A stretch of DNA of 64,000 bases, from positions 1-64,000 of the forward strand of contig JACPNZ010000001.1 in assembly GCA_016185245.1 (NCBI GenBank), in the 5' to 3' direction. This document shows, one piece after another, positions 43,194-54,611 of this stretch. The position numbers were made by a program, and so were the translations under genes. This DNA comes from Hyphomicrobiales bacterium. GTDB taxonomy: Bacteria > Pseudomonadota > Alphaproteobacteria > Rhizobiales > Aestuariivirgaceae. Numbering within the stretch: position 1 is the stretch's first letter; each line of letters opens with the position of its first letter. The notes beneath the pieces were generated by a model. That model saw nothing but the letters and a program-made list of their open reading frames with translations. It was not told the DNA's origin and searched no databases.

Positions 43194-43420
43194 TTCCCTC
43201 AACGTCCTGCAAGTGCAACCTTCGAACCATCATGTCTCAATTTTGAAGTTTGGTACAGAACCTATATTCATAGTTTCAAAACTGTGTTTGTCGCTGACAG
43301 GCACACAAACACAACACAATGGGTTCTCCCGTTAGCTGCCCTGACCGGCTTTTTCTGAACCAGGCGATGCGAGAACACGTCCTCCGTCTGGCTGTTCAAA
43401 CGCGTTGCGAATGGCCGCTC
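43194..43420. other. AT-rich upstream region of the TPR gene
   Basis: The first ~120 bases upstream of the TPR gene are AT-rich (for example gtttcaaaactgtg), plausibly holding its promoter. From about 43320 the sequence returns to GC-rich intergenic-repeat character leading into repeat B. No gene supported. Confidence 0.45.
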
Positions 43421-43797
43421 CTGGCCCTTCTGCGACATGGTCCGGGACGCGGATGAAGTCTGCTTTCCCCTCGTCGGCAGACGTCCTTGCGTTGCCCGGG
43501 TGGTGCCAGCTGCGAGTTCACATCTACGGCACTTCGCGGACCGCACCTCTTGCCGTACTGGTGGCCAAGGCGGCATCGGCCCGGAAGGCTGCGCGGCGTG
43601 CACGGGACCAGTAAATTGATGATGCCCCTTCGATATCCCTTAGCTCATAGCGGATGATCCGAGACACCGGTTTGGGAGCATGAACCACGTCTTCCACCAC
43701 ATCGCGGATGGCAAGTCACTTGGTCCGCAATAGCCCCGAAATCGGACATGGAGCCGACAGGCCGGGACCGACGAGGTTGACCCAAGCCGGAAATTCA
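43421..43797 (-). repeat. ilvD-tail repeat, copy B (composite)
   Basis: The part 43421-43590 matches 44899-45068, that is, the last codons of ilvD plus about 105 bases of its downstream flank; it keeps an in-frame [19 protein letters not shown] and stop. The part 43528-43795 matches repeat A. B is thus the link between A and the true ilvD end. Confidence 0.85.
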
Positions 43798-44188
43798 GCC
43801 CGATAGACTCCTCACCGGGCCACCAATGTAATCTCGCAGCTGCGACTTTCCTAAGCGACGCTTCTAAGCAATTGCGACGGCAGTAAGTATGAGCACGCGG
43901 TTCGCTTGGCCGAGTTCAAAGACCCGTCTCGCGGCTTAACCCCGCCGGATATCAACAACCACCGGTACATTCGGGGCGCGGCGTTTGCCGCCCAAGTTGC
44001 TCCACTGGGGCGATTTGCCAGCCTCGCCGTCACTTCTCACCTCCCACCTTTCCCATTGCTTCGCGATGGGCCCTGTATTCTCCCGCAAGCGGAGAGGCAG
44101 AGCTAGACTCTCGCGGTTGAAACTCTCATACTCACTTGCTCATCGGGGGCGCATTATCGTCAACCTCGCTTACTCATGGAGAATCACC
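43798..44188. other. Non-coding region before the DUF1326 gene
   Basis: No supported gene. It includes a copy of the palindromic element found elsewhere in the window, about 44041-44100 (cccattgcttcgcgatgggccc followed by ctcccgcaagcggag). Short open frames here lack similarity and typical codon use. Confidence 0.5.
44041..44100. repeat. TTGCTTCGC palindromic intergenic repeat
   Basis: Contains cccat, tgcttcgcg, atggg (hairpin) and a second stem tctcccgcaagcggaga. Related copies are near 46969-47116 and 63879-63945. Confidence 0.65.
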
Positions 44189-44803
44189 ATGGCGCAATGG
44201 AAGATCGCCGGCCAGTATATGGAATCGTGCAATTGCGCTTTTCTGTGCCCGTGCAACACGTCAAATCTCGCCGCACGCCCGACCGAAGGTGACTGCAAGG
44301 CGGCGATCGCCATGCAGATCGAGCGCGGCGAAAAGGATGGCGTCAAGCTCGATGGCCTCTCCTTCATCGTGCTGATGCGCTCACCTGGCCCGATGATCGA
44401 GGGAAAGATCAAAGTCGGGCTGATCGTTGATGAAAAGGCGGACGGCGCCCAAACCGAGGCGATCGTCGCTATTGCCTCAGGCGCAGTGGGCGGGCCAATG
44501 GCCAATCTTGCTCCTCTGGTCTCGGAAGTGGCCGGCGTGGAAAAGCGGCCGATCAGCTTCAGCGCCAAGGGGATGAACTTCAAGGTCAAGGCTGGCGAAT
44601 TGGTCGATCAGGAAATCGAGGGCGTGCCTAGCATGATCGACGCCAATCAGCCGGTCTATATCGACAATACTGGGCATCCAGCCAATAAGCGCCTGGCGCT
44701 CGCCAAAGCGATCGTCAGTGTTTTCAATGGGTTTGGGATCGCGTGGAAAGATCGCACCGGCACCCGCAACGGTCACTTCGCGCCTTTTTCTTGGAGCAGT
44801 TGA
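44189..44803 (+). CDS. DUF1326 family protein
   Basis: A 204-residue cytosolic protein of the DUF1326 family. The hallmark cysteine-rich opening is complete: YMESCNCAFLCPCNTSN, with three or four Cys that could bind metal. Later segments (EVAGVEKRPISFSAKGMNFK, YIDNTGHPANKRLALAKA) fit the family, which often occurs beside DUF2182 membrane proteins; none is present here. Function is unknown. The ATG at 44189 follows ggagaatcacc, a good ribosome site. The gene lies between ilvD-tail repeats B and C. Confidence 0.83.
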   Translation: MAQWKIAGQYMESCNCAFLCPCNTSNLAARPTEGDCKAAIAMQIERGEKDGVKLDGLSFIVLMRSPGPMIEGKIKVGLIVDEKADGAQTEAIVAIASGAVGGPMANLAPLVSEVAGVEKRPISFSAKGMNFKVKAGELVDQEIEGVPSMIDANQPVYIDNTGHPANKRLALAKAIVSVFNGFGIAWKDRTGTRNGHFAPFSWSS

Positions 44804-44898
44804 AAGGAGAATTTCGCCGGAATGACGGGATTCTCCCTTTCCCCGGTTTGCACGCCGGTTCGGAAGGTACAGTAAAGATAACAGTCTGATGTCGCCTT

Positions 44899-45068
44899 CT
44901 GGCCCTTCTGCGACATGGCCCGGGACGCGGATGAAGTCTGCTTGCCCCTTGCCAGCAGACGTCCTTGCGTTGCCCGGGTAATGCCAGTCTGCCAGCTCAC
45001 ATCCTACGGCACCTCGCGGACTGCGCCGCGGGCGGCACTAGTGGCGAAGGCGGCGTAGGCGCGGAGTG
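44899..45068 (-). repeat. ilvD 3' end and flank (copy C)
   Basis: Source or sister of the duplicated segment in B. It includes the last ~20 codons and stop of ilvD and about 105 bases downstream. The flank reads MSQKGQ in one frame, a motif class known from dispersed rhizobial repeats. Confidence 0.8.
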
Positions 45069-46848
45069 CGGTGGTCACATTGCGCTTGCGCTTCTCGGCG
45101 GGCTTCCAGGCATTCTTTCCCTTGGCTTCCTCAGCCGTACGGCGGCGGGCGAGTTCGGGCTCGGCGACGGCGAGGTGGATCGTCCGGTTAGGAATGTCGA
45201 TCTCGATCCGGTCGCCGGTTTCAACGAGACCGATCAAGCCCCCCTGTTCGGCCTCGGGCGAGACATGGCCGATCGACAGACCCGATGTGCCGCCGGAGAA
45301 GCGGCCGTCGGTGACCAGGGCACAGACCCTTCCGAGGCCCTTCGATTTGATGTAGCTCGTCGGATAGAGCATTTCCTGCATGCCGGGTCCGCCGCGCGGG
45401 CCCTCGTAGCGAATGACCACCACAGCGCCCGCCTTCACTTTGCCGTTGAGGATGCCAACGACGGCGCTGTCCTGGCTTTCGAAGACGATTGCCGGGCCGG
45501 AAAATTTGAGGATCGAGTCATCCACACCGGCGGTCTTCACGATGCAGCCGTCGAGCGCCAGATTGCCCTTGAGCACGGCAAGGCCGCCATCCTTGGAGAA
45601 AGGATGGGCGGCATCGCGAATGACACCCTTGGCCCGGTCGAGGTCGAGCTCGTTGAAACGCTTGGACTGGCTGAAGGCCACTTGCGTCGGCACACCACCC
45701 GGAGCGGCGAGATAGAACTGGCGCACTGATTCGCTGTTGCTGCGCCCGATATCCCAGCGGTCGAGCGCCTTGGCCATGGTGGCCGAGTGGACGGTCGGCA
45801 GGTCGCGGTTGATGAGGCCCGCCCGGTCGAGCTCGCCCAGGATCGCCATGATGCCGCCGGCCCGGTGCACGTCTTCCATGTGCACGTCCGACTTGGCCGG
45901 GGCGACCTTGCACAGGACCGGCACGCGCCGCGACAGCCGGTCGATGTCGGCCATGGTGAAGTCGATCTCGCCCTCATGGGCGGCGGCGAGAATGTGCAGC
46001 ACCGTGTTGGTCGAACCGCCCATGGCGATATCGAGCGTCATGGCGTTCTCGAAGGCGCCGAAGCTTGCGACCTTGCGGGGCAGCACGGTTTCGTCGTCCT
46101 GCTCGTAATAGCGCTTGGCGATATCGACGATCAGGTGGCCGGCTTCGAGGAACAGGCGCTTGCGGTCGGCGTGGGTGGCAAGGGTCGAGCCATTGCCGGG
46201 CAGCGACAGGCCCAGCGCCTCGGTCAGGCAGTTCATCGAATTCGCCGTGAACATGCCGGAGCAGGAGCCGCAGGTGGGGCAGGCGTTCTGCTCGTATTTC
46301 TTGACGTCGGCCTCGGAGACGCTGTCATCGGCGGCGGCGACCATGGCGTCGATCAGGTCGACGGCCTTCACTTCGCCGGTCGCGAGCACCACCTTGCCCG
46401 CTTCCATCGGCCCGCCGGAGACGAAGACCGAGGGGACGTTGAGACGGAGCGAGGCCATCAGCATGCCGGGGGTGATCTTGTCGCAGTTGGAAATGCACAC
46501 CATGGCGTCGGCGCAATGGGCGTTGACCATGTATTCGACACTGTCGGCGATCACTTCGCGCGAGGGTAGCGAATAGAGCATGCCGTCATGGCCCATGGCG
46601 ATGCCGTCATCGACGGCAATGGTGTTGAACTCCTTGGCCACCCCGCCGGCCGCCTCGATCTCGCGGGCCACCATCTGGCCCAGATCCTTCAGATGCACGT
46701 GGCCGGGGACGAACTGGGTGAAAGAGTTGACGACGGCGATGATCGGCTTGCCGAAGTCGCCGTCCTTCATGCCGGTGGCGCGCCACAGTCCGCGGGCGCC
46801 GGCCATGTTGCGGCCATGGGTGGTGGTGCGGGAGCGATAGGCGGGCAT
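45004..46848 (-). CDS. ilvD: Dihydroxy-acid dehydratase
   Basis: A 614-residue iron-sulphur enzyme of valine, leucine and isoleucine synthesis that dehydrates 2,3-dihydroxy acids. The cluster cysteines are in [11 protein letters not shown] and [19 protein letters not shown], and the active-site block [19 protein letters not shown] is intact. The start [20 protein letters not shown] is canonical. The C-terminal ~20 codons occur again in degraded form in repeats A and B downstream. Confidence 0.96.
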   Translation of the reverse strand: MPAYRSRTTTHGRNMAGARGLWRATGMKDGDFGKPIIAVVNSFTQFVPGHVHLKDLGQMVAREIEAAGGVAKEFNTIAVDDGIAMGHDGMLYSLPSREVIADSVEYMVNAHCADAMVCISNCDKITPGMLMASLRLNVPSVFVSGGPMEAGKVVLATGEVKAVDLIDAMVAAADDSVSEADVKKYEQNACPTCGSCSGMFTANSMNCLTEALGLSLPGNGSTLATHADRKRLFLEAGHLIVDIAKRYYEQDDETVLPRKVASFGAFENAMTLDIAMGGSTNTVLHILAAAHEGEIDFTMADIDRLSRRVPVLCKVAPAKSDVHMEDVHRAGGIMAILGELDRAGLINRDLPTVHSATMAKALDRWDIGRSNSESVRQFYLAAPGGVPTQVAFSQSKRFNELDLDRAKGVIRDAAHPFSKDGGLAVLKGNLALDGCIVKTAGVDDSILKFSGPAIVFESQDSAVVGILNGKVKAGAVVVIRYEGPRGGPGMQEMLYPTSYIKSKGLGRVCALVTDGRFSGGTSGLSIGHVSPEAEQGGLIGLVETGDRIEIDIPNRTIHLAVAEPELARRRTAEEAKGKNAWKPAEKRKRNVTTALRAYAAFATSAARGAVREVP

Positions 46849-47137
46849 GGGAACCTCGCAAGGGTTGCTGTCGTGGCTAATTCCCTAGCGAATGCGTGGG
46901 GCGAGGCCAAGTTCAAAACGAACAGGGCTGGCATGAGCCGTGTTGGGGCTGGTGGACGACGCGGACTGCCCCTCTCCCCTTGCCGGGAGAGGGGGCCCAT
47001 TGCGAAGCAACGGGAGGGTGAGGGGACCCGAAGTCAATGGCTTGCGCCCGGCCCCCTCATCTTCCCACGCCTTCGGCGCGGGCCCCTTCTTCTCCCGCAA
47101 GGGGAGAAGAGGAAGTAGTGCCGTGCTGCCGCTATGC
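46849..47137. other. Intergenic gap with two palindromic repeats
   Basis: No gene. The right half (46969-47116) is filled by two oppositely oriented copies of the TTGCTTCGC/GGGCCC element. About 46860-46968 is ordinary sequence that should hold the ilvD promoter. Confidence 0.6.
46969..47116. repeat. Paired palindromic intergenic repeats
   Basis: Hairpin 1 at 46969-46994 has a 10-bp perfect stem (cccctctccc/gggagagggg) with a 6-base loop. Hairpin 2 at 47089-47109 has stem cttctccc/gggagaag. Between them are gggcccattgcgaagcaacgg and its inverse-type relative cacgccttcggcgcgggccc. It could end transcription from both sides (ilvD promoter side and the oxidoreductase 3' end). Confidence 0.75.
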
Positions 47138-49654
47138 CTACGCCCGCAGCGTGGCGTTCTCCGGATCGTAGGGGCTTTCGGGGATGACTGTCGCTTTGAA
47201 CATCTCGCCCAGGATCTTGATCTCGAGCTCGGTGCCGATGGCGGAGACCTCCGGCTTCACCATGCCCAGGGCGAGCGACTTGTTGACGCGAAAGCCGAAG
47301 CCGCCGTTGGTGGCGCGGCCGACCAGCTTGCCCTTGGCATAGAGTGGCTCGGAACCCCGGGCATCGGAGTCTGTATCCTTGACGCCATGGACTTCCATGG
47401 TGACGAAGTTCCAGGCGAGGCCCTTCTCGCGGCCGGCAACGAGCGCATCGCGGCCCACGAACTGGCCCTTGTTGGGATGGACGAAGCGGTCGAGACCCGA
47501 TTCATAGGCGGAGTATTCGATGGAAAGCTCGCGAGGCACGAGCCGGTAGCTCTTCTCGATGGAGAGGGACGACATGGTCTTGATGCCATAGGGGCGGATG
47601 CCGAACTCTTGGCCCGCCGCCATCAATTGGTCGAAGAGGGCCACCTGCTGCTCGATCGGGTGATGGAACTCCCAGCCGAGTTCGCCGACGAAATTGACCC
47701 GCATGGCGAAGGCGGTTGTCGTGCCGACACTAATCTGCCTGCCGGAAAGCCACGGGAAGGCGGCGTTGGAGAGGTCGGCGTCGGTGAGCTTGTGCAGGAC
47801 TTTCCGGGAATTGGGACCGGCCAGCACCAAGACACCCCATTGCGACGTGATGGGTTCGAAACGCACCGAACCGTCGGCGGGCAGCGCCTTCCTGAGATAG
47901 TCGTGGTCGTGGCGCTCGAAGGCGCCGGCGGAGACGAGGTAGTAGCCCTGCTCGCGAGCCTTGTAGACGGTGAATTCGGCGCGCACCCCGCCCCTGGGCG
48001 TGAGCATGTGGCAGAGCGCCAGACGGCCCACCTTCTTCGGGATCTTGTTGGCAAGGATCGAGTCGAGCCAGGCTTCGGCGCCGGGGCCGGTGACGAAGCA
48101 CTTGGCGAAGGCCGACATGTCCTGCAAGCCCACATTGCTCATCACATTGCGGCATTCCTCGCCGACGAAGTTGAAATAGTTGGAGCGGCGGAACGACCAT
48201 TTCTCGACGATGCGGCCATCCTCCGTGGGCGGAGCATGATTGTGACCGGTGAGCACGTCAGGGCTGGCGAGTTCGGCCTTCGACAGCGCATAGCCTTTGG
48301 GCGCGAACCAGCCGGGGCGCTCCCAGCCGTAGACCGAGCCGAAGACCGCACCCAGGTCCTTCATCCGGTCATAGCAGGGGGTGCGCTTCAGGGGCCGGGC
48401 GGCGGCGCGCTCCTCGTCCGGGTAATGGGGGGTGAAGACGTTTGAATAGGCCTCCTCGTTCTTGCGCTTCAGGTAGCCGCGCGTCGCATAGGGACCGAAG
48501 CGGCGGGGATCGACGCCCATCATGTCGATCGAGGGTTCGCCCTCGACGATCCATTCGGCGAGCTGCCAGCCGGCACCGCCCGCCGCGGTGACGCCGAAGG
48601 AATGGCCTTCGTTGAGCCAGAAGTTCTTCAGTCCCCACGCCGGGCCGATGATCGGCGAGCCGTCGGGCGTATAGGCGATGGCGCCGTTATAGACCTTCTT
48701 GATGCCGACTTCGCCGAAGGCCGGAACGCGGGCAATCGCCGTTTCGATATGCGGGGCAAGCCGGTCGAGGTCTTCCTGGAAGAGCTCATATTCGCTCTGC
48801 TCCGAGGGCCCATCCATGTAGCAGCAGGGAGCGCCATGCTCGTAGGGCCCGAGCAGCAGGCCGCCGTTTTCCTCGCGCATGTACCAGCTTGAATCGGCCT
48901 CGCGCAAAACCCCCATTTCGGGCAGGCCCTTGGCCTGGCGCTCCTTGATGAGCGGATGGGGCTCGGTGACGATATATTGGTGCTCGACCGGGATTACGGG
49001 AATATCGAGGCTCACCATGGCGCCGGTCTTGCGGGCAAAATTGCCGGAAGCCGAGACGACATGCTCGCAGGCGATGTCGCCGCGATCGGTCTTGACCAGC
49101 CATTCGCCGTTTGCCTTCTGTTCGATACCAATGACCGTGGTGTTGCGATAGATTTCGGCACCGCGGGCGCGCGCGCCCTTGGCCATGGCCTGGGTGAGGT
49201 CGGCGGGCTGGATATAGCCGTCGTCGGGGTGCTGGATGGCGCCGAGGAGCCCGTCGGTTTCGCACAGGGGCCAGATGTCCTTGAGCTGGGAGGGCGTCAG
49301 CAGGTTGACCTTGACGCCGATCGTCTCGGCGACGCCGGCGTAATACATGAACTCGTCCCAGCGGTCCCTGGTGCGGGCGAGGCGAATGTTGGAGCATTTC
49401 TTGAAGCCGACATTCTGGCCGGTCTCGGCTTCCAGCGAATTGTAGAGGTTGACCGAGTATTTGTGGATCTGGCCGACCGAATAGGAGAGGTTGAACAGCG
49501 GCAGGAGCCCCGCCGCATGCCAGGTCGAGCCGGAAGTGAGTTCCTTGCGTTCGACCAGGACCACATCGCTCCAGCCTTTTTTGGCCAGATGATAGAGGGT
49601 GCCGACACCGACCACGCCGCCGCCGATCACCACCACCCGCGCACTCGTCTTCAT
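47138..49654 (-). CDS. Dimethylglycine/sarcosine dehydrogenase-type FAD oxidoreductase
   Basis: An 838-residue two-domain enzyme. The N-terminal DAO domain begins VVVIGGGVVGVGTLYHLAKK (FAD GxGxxG) with LVERKELTSGSTWHAAGLL, where the His is the usual FAD attachment region in this family. The C-terminal half (from about 430) is a GcvT-like folate-binding domain (ARPLKRTPCYDRMKDLGAVF, and later MRVNFVGELGWEFHHP). Such enzymes demethylate dimethylglycine or sarcosine with tetrahydrofolate as acceptor. The exact substrate is not settled. It stands alone after the acs/DUF2127 pair. Confidence 0.88.
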   Translation of the reverse strand: MKTSARVVVIGGGVVGVGTLYHLAKKGWSDVVLVERKELTSGSTWHAAGLLPLFNLSYSVGQIHKYSVNLYNSLEAETGQNVGFKKCSNIRLARTRDRWDEFMYYAGVAETIGVKVNLLTPSQLKDIWPLCETDGLLGAIQHPDDGYIQPADLTQAMAKGARARGAEIYRNTTVIGIEQKANGEWLVKTDRGDIACEHVVSASGNFARKTGAMVSLDIPVIPVEHQYIVTEPHPLIKERQAKGLPEMGVLREADSSWYMREENGGLLLGPYEHGAPCCYMDGPSEQSEYELFQEDLDRLAPHIETAIARVPAFGEVGIKKVYNGAIAYTPDGSPIIGPAWGLKNFWLNEGHSFGVTAAGGAGWQLAEWIVEGEPSIDMMGVDPRRFGPYATRGYLKRKNEEAYSNVFTPHYPDEERAAARPLKRTPCYDRMKDLGAVFGSVYGWERPGWFAPKGYALSKAELASPDVLTGHNHAPPTEDGRIVEKWSFRRSNYFNFVGEECRNVMSNVGLQDMSAFAKCFVTGPGAEAWLDSILANKIPKKVGRLALCHMLTPRGGVRAEFTVYKAREQGYYLVSAGAFERHDHDYLRKALPADGSVRFEPITSQWGVLVLAGPNSRKVLHKLTDADLSNAAFPWLSGRQISVGTTTAFAMRVNFVGELGWEFHHPIEQQVALFDQLMAAGQEFGIRPYGIKTMSSLSIEKSYRLVPRELSIEYSAYESGLDRFVHPNKGQFVGRDALVAGREKGLAWNFVTMEVHGVKDTDSDARGSEPLYAKGKLVGRATNGGFGFRVNKSLALGMVKPEVSAIGTELEIKILGEMFKATVIPESPYDPENATLRA

Positions 49655-49756
49655 GTTGAAACCCTTCCGATCCCGAGCCCTGGAATTGAGGGCACATTAG
49701 TGAGGCGAATTCAACAGGCGTGAGACGAAACGACCGGCCAGCCGCCAATTCCGACA

Positions 49757-50232
49757 CTACTCCAACGGGAGGTGCCGCCGCACCAGGCGGTATTCGTGCC
49801 AGACCAGCGCCATGACCACGATGTCGAGGATCGTCAGGGCGATGAGACCGAGGGACTGGGTGTAGGAGTAGCGGTAGAACTGGTAGGCGACGAACAGGGC
49901 GAGCACCACCAGGGTGGCGGGATAGGACCACAGCTTGCCGCGCAACAGGCCGACGACCAGCGCCAGCTTCACCAGGCCGTGGCTCAGCAGATAGAAGGCA
50001 TAGAAGTTCTTGGAGCCGACGGAAAAGCCCTGGGCCAGCTGCTGCAGATGGCTGGAGATGAAGTCGTTGGGGTCCTCGGCCAGCTCGTCCAGGGTCGCCC
50101 AGCGTACCAGAGTGGCGATATCGGCGGTGCTGACCAGATAGAGCAGAATTCCGCCGGCGCTTTCGATCACCGCATTGGCGCCCTTCAGCAGCACGCTGAT
50201 TTCGAAAGCCCGGTGAATGGTCCTCTCGCTGA

Positions 50233-50236
<4 letters not shown>
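49757..50236 (-). CDS. DUF2127 membrane protein
   Basis: A 159-residue membrane protein of the DUF2127 family with four hydrophobic segments, including [20 protein letters not shown] and [20 protein letters not shown]. Function is unknown. It overlaps the stop of acs by 4 bases (ATGA), so it is translated from the same message, suggesting a link to acetate or acetyl-CoA metabolism (inference). Confidence 0.85.
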
Positions 50237-52197
<1,961 letters not shown>

Positions 52198-52288
52198 GGA
52201 CGATTTCCTCCCAGACGTGACGGCATTGGCCAACCCCTTGGCGGGCAATTCTATAGCGTGCAATGCAACTCCTGTCTAAGACCGCCCC

Positions 52289-53173
52289 ATGAACCGCCAT
52301 ATCGCCTATTTCATCGTGCTCGGCCTGTTCTGGGGCCTGTCGCCGTCGCTCTACCGGGCCATGGGCGAGGCCGCCGTACCGGTCTCTCACATCATCGCCT
52401 ATTCCGGCGTGGGCGTCGGGCTGGCGCTCGCGGCGGCGGCCAGGCTGACGGCCGGCCGAGTCGATCTGAGCCGGCCCATTCTGCTCTATGGGCTGGGCTG
52501 CGCGCTGTTGATGAACGTGCCCTTCGGCGCCGGGCTGTTCTTTGCCCGGCATGTGCCGACGATCGAACTGGCGCTGATCATGTCGACGGCCCCGTTCTTC
52601 AACTATGTCGTGGCGCTGGTCACCGGCCGCGAGAATGCCGCACCGCGCCGGCTCGTCGCCGTCGCGGCGGGATTTCTGTCGAGCGTGGTTCTGATCCTGT
52701 CGCGCCAGGGAACGCTGTCGGGCCAGGTTTCGTGGTGGATGGTGGCGGCCTTTTCCAGTCCCATCATGTACACGGCCTACAACTGGTTTGCCGCCCGCTA
52801 CTGGCCGGCGCGGGCCGACATCATGTCGGTGGGGGCGGCCGAATCGATCTGGTCGGCCGCCACCGTCTTGCCGATCGTGGCGATTGCGGCACCGCCCTGG
52901 TCGCCGGCAACGCCGGCCCTCTTCGCCTATTGGAGCGTGCTGGCGGCGACCCTCATGTGGATCGCCGAGCGCATCGCCTTCTTCACGCTCATCCGCGACA
53001 AGGGCGCGGTCTATACGATCCAGGCGGTCTATGTGGCAACGCCTGCCGCCGTCATCTTCGCGGCGGTCTTCTATGGCGGCGGTAGTGATCCCTGGCTGTG
53101 GCTGTCGCTGGCGATCCTGATGGTTGCCCTGTGGCTCAATAATTCCGGATCGTCGATCCGGCAGTCCGCCTGA
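52289..53173 (+). CDS. EamA/DMT superfamily transporter
   Basis: A 294-residue inner-membrane protein with about ten hydrophobic segments arranged as two EamA halves. It starts YFIVLGLFWGLSPSLYRAMG; the first half closes with LALIMSTAPFFNYVVALVTG and the second with YTIQAVYVATPAAVIFAAVF. Members export amino acids or other metabolites; the substrate here is unknown. It is divergent from acs across 91 bases. Confidence 0.85.
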   Translation: MNRHIAYFIVLGLFWGLSPSLYRAMGEAAVPVSHIIAYSGVGVGLALAAAARLTAGRVDLSRPILLYGLGCALLMNVPFGAGLFFARHVPTIELALIMSTAPFFNYVVALVTGRENAAPRRLVAVAAGFLSSVVLILSRQGTLSGQVSWWMVAAFSSPIMYTAYNWFAARYWPARADIMSVGAAESIWSAATVLPIVAIAAPPWSPATPALFAYWSVLAATLMWIAERIAFFTLIRDKGAVYTIQAVYVATPAAVIFAAVFYGGGSDPWLWLSLAILMVALWLNNSGSSIRQSA

Positions 53174-53229
53174 TCTCGGCCTCGACGAGGCCGCGGGTCA
53201 TGGGCCACGGATGAAGAGGTCGCGGCCGA

Positions 53230-53652
53230 TCAGGCCTTCACGCCGCCCAGGGCGCAGACGATCTCCCATTCCTCGGAAGTCACCGGCTGCACCGACAATC
53301 GGGAATTTTTCACCAGCACCATGTCGGCCAGGCGCCGATCGGTCTTGATGGTCTCGAGGCTCACCGGTTTTGGCAGGCCTGAGGCGGCGCGGATGTCGAC
53401 GCAGTCCCAGCTATCGACGTGCGAAGTCGAATCGCGGTGCGCCAGCTTGCAGACCTCGACGATGCCGACGATCGCCTTGCCCTGGTTGGAGTAATAGAAG
53501 AAGCCCTTGTCGCCGAGCTTCATCGCCCGCATGTTGTTGCGGGCCTGATAGTTGCGGATGCCCGACCATTCCTCGCCGGTTTTGCCCTTGGCCAGCAGCA
53601 TCTCCCAGGAGAAGACGTCGGGCTCGGACTTGAACAGCCAATGGGCCATCAT
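53230..53652 (-). CDS. EVE domain protein
   Basis: A 140-residue single EVE domain, related to eukaryotic THYN1, a PUA-like fold that reads modified bases in DNA or RNA. The family opening HWLFKSEPDVFSWEMLL is present, as are GIRNYQARNNMRAMKLGDKG and FFYYSNQGKAIVGIVEV, which form the base-binding cage. It follows gpsA on the same strand after 53 bases, so it may belong to the tsaD-gpsA operon. Confidence 0.9.
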   Translation of the reverse strand: MMAHWLFKSEPDVFSWEMLLAKGKTGEEWSGIRNYQARNNMRAMKLGDKGFFYYSNQGKAIVGIVEVCKLAHRDSTSHVDSWDCVDIRAASGLPKPVSLETIKTDRRLADMVLVKNSRLSVQPVTSEEWEIVCALGGVKA

Positions 53653-53705
53653 CTGGCCTCCGGGTTCTTGGCGCAGATAGGTGCAAAGAGCATCGAAAAT
53701 TCCTT

Positions 53706-54611
53706 CTATCTGATTTCCTGGCCGGCGGGGCGGGCCAGCAGCCGGGCGATTTCCCGGGCGGGCTGGGCGCTTTCGTCGACAATGGCATGGACCGCGGCGA
53801 CGATCGGCATGTCGACCTGGTGCCGGCGGGCCAGTTCGTGGGCGATCCTGACGGTCGAAGCGCCTTCGACCACGCCGCGCGATTGCGCCAGCGCTGCGGC
53901 GACGCTGCGGCCTTGGCCGATGGCGAGGCCGAAGGCATAGTTGCGCGACTGGGGGCTGGCGCAGGTGAGCAGGAGATCGCCCAGGCCGGAGAGTCCGATG
54001 AGGGTTTCGGGTTTGGCGCCAAGTTTGCGGCCGAAGCGCATGAGCTCGGCAAAGCCCCTGGTGGTGAGGGCGGCGCGGGCGCTGTCGCCGAGGCCTCGGC
54101 CATCGGAAATACCGCAGGCGATGGCCAGCACGTTCTTCAAGGCGCCGCCCACTTCCACTCCCAGCACATCGTCGGAATTGTAGATGCGGAAGGCCGGCAG
54201 CGACAGGGCCTCGGCCCATTCGCCCGCTTCCGCCAGGGTCGGCCCGGCCAGCACCACCGCCGTCGGCAGGCCTCCCATCACGTCGGCGGCAAAGCTCGGC
54301 CCCGACAGGACCAGGACGCGGGCTCCGGGCAGGATCTCGCTCACCACCCCATTCATGAACAGGCCGGTTGCCTGCTCGATGCCCTTGGCGCCGATGATGA
54401 TCGGCTGATTCTTGTGAAGGTCCGGCCGGATCGCAATGAGCACGTCGCGCACCGCCTGGGCCGGCACGGCGACGATGATCGCATCACAGTTCGCCAGCGA
54501 GGCGGGGAGCGCCCGCGACCACAGGGCCACCTGATGGCCGGCCGCACCGGCCACATGGGCGAGCGCCCGGCCCCAGGCGCCTGAGCCGGCGATGCCGATG
54601 CGCCGTCTCAT
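53706..54611 (-). CDS. gpsA: NAD(P)H glycerol-3-phosphate dehydrogenase, shortened N-terminal domain
   Basis: A 301-residue enzyme reducing dihydroxyacetone phosphate to glycerol-3-phosphate for phospholipids. Motifs are intact: [15 protein letters not shown] (dinucleotide), [25 protein letters not shown], the catalytic lysine in [15 protein letters not shown], and [20 protein letters not shown]. Compared with E. coli GpsA (339) the stretch between VALWSR and [11 protein letters not shown] is about 30 residues short, so part of the Rossmann domain seems lost. It overlaps tsaD by 4 bases. Confidence 0.92.
   Translation of the reverse strand: MRRRIGIAGSGAWGRALAHVAGAAGHQVALWSRALPASLANCDAIIVAVPAQAVRDVLIAIRPDLHKNQPIIIGAKGIEQATGLFMNGVVSEILPGARVLVLSGPSFAADVMGGLPTAVVLAGPTLAEAGEWAEALSLPAFRIYNSDDVLGVEVGGALKNVLAIACGISDGRGLGDSARAALTTRGFAELMRFGRKLGAKPETLIGLSGLGDLLLTCASPQSRNYAFGLAIGQGRSVAAALAQSRGVVEGASTVRIAHELARRHQVDMPIVAAVHAIVDESAQPAREIARLLARPAGQEIR

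Noticed and set aside
43268-43603. Minus-strand ORF containing MSQKGQ in repeat B
   Set aside because: The motif belongs to a dispersed non-coding rhizobial repeat class that yields spurious ORFs.
43798-43850. tRNA-like 3' end reading ccgggccacca near 43815
   Set aside because: No matching acceptor, anticodon or T arm could be folded around it.
46940-48445. 501-codon + strand frame opposite the DMGDH-type gene
   Set aside because: Shadow frame beginning inside a palindromic repeat; no similarity recognised.
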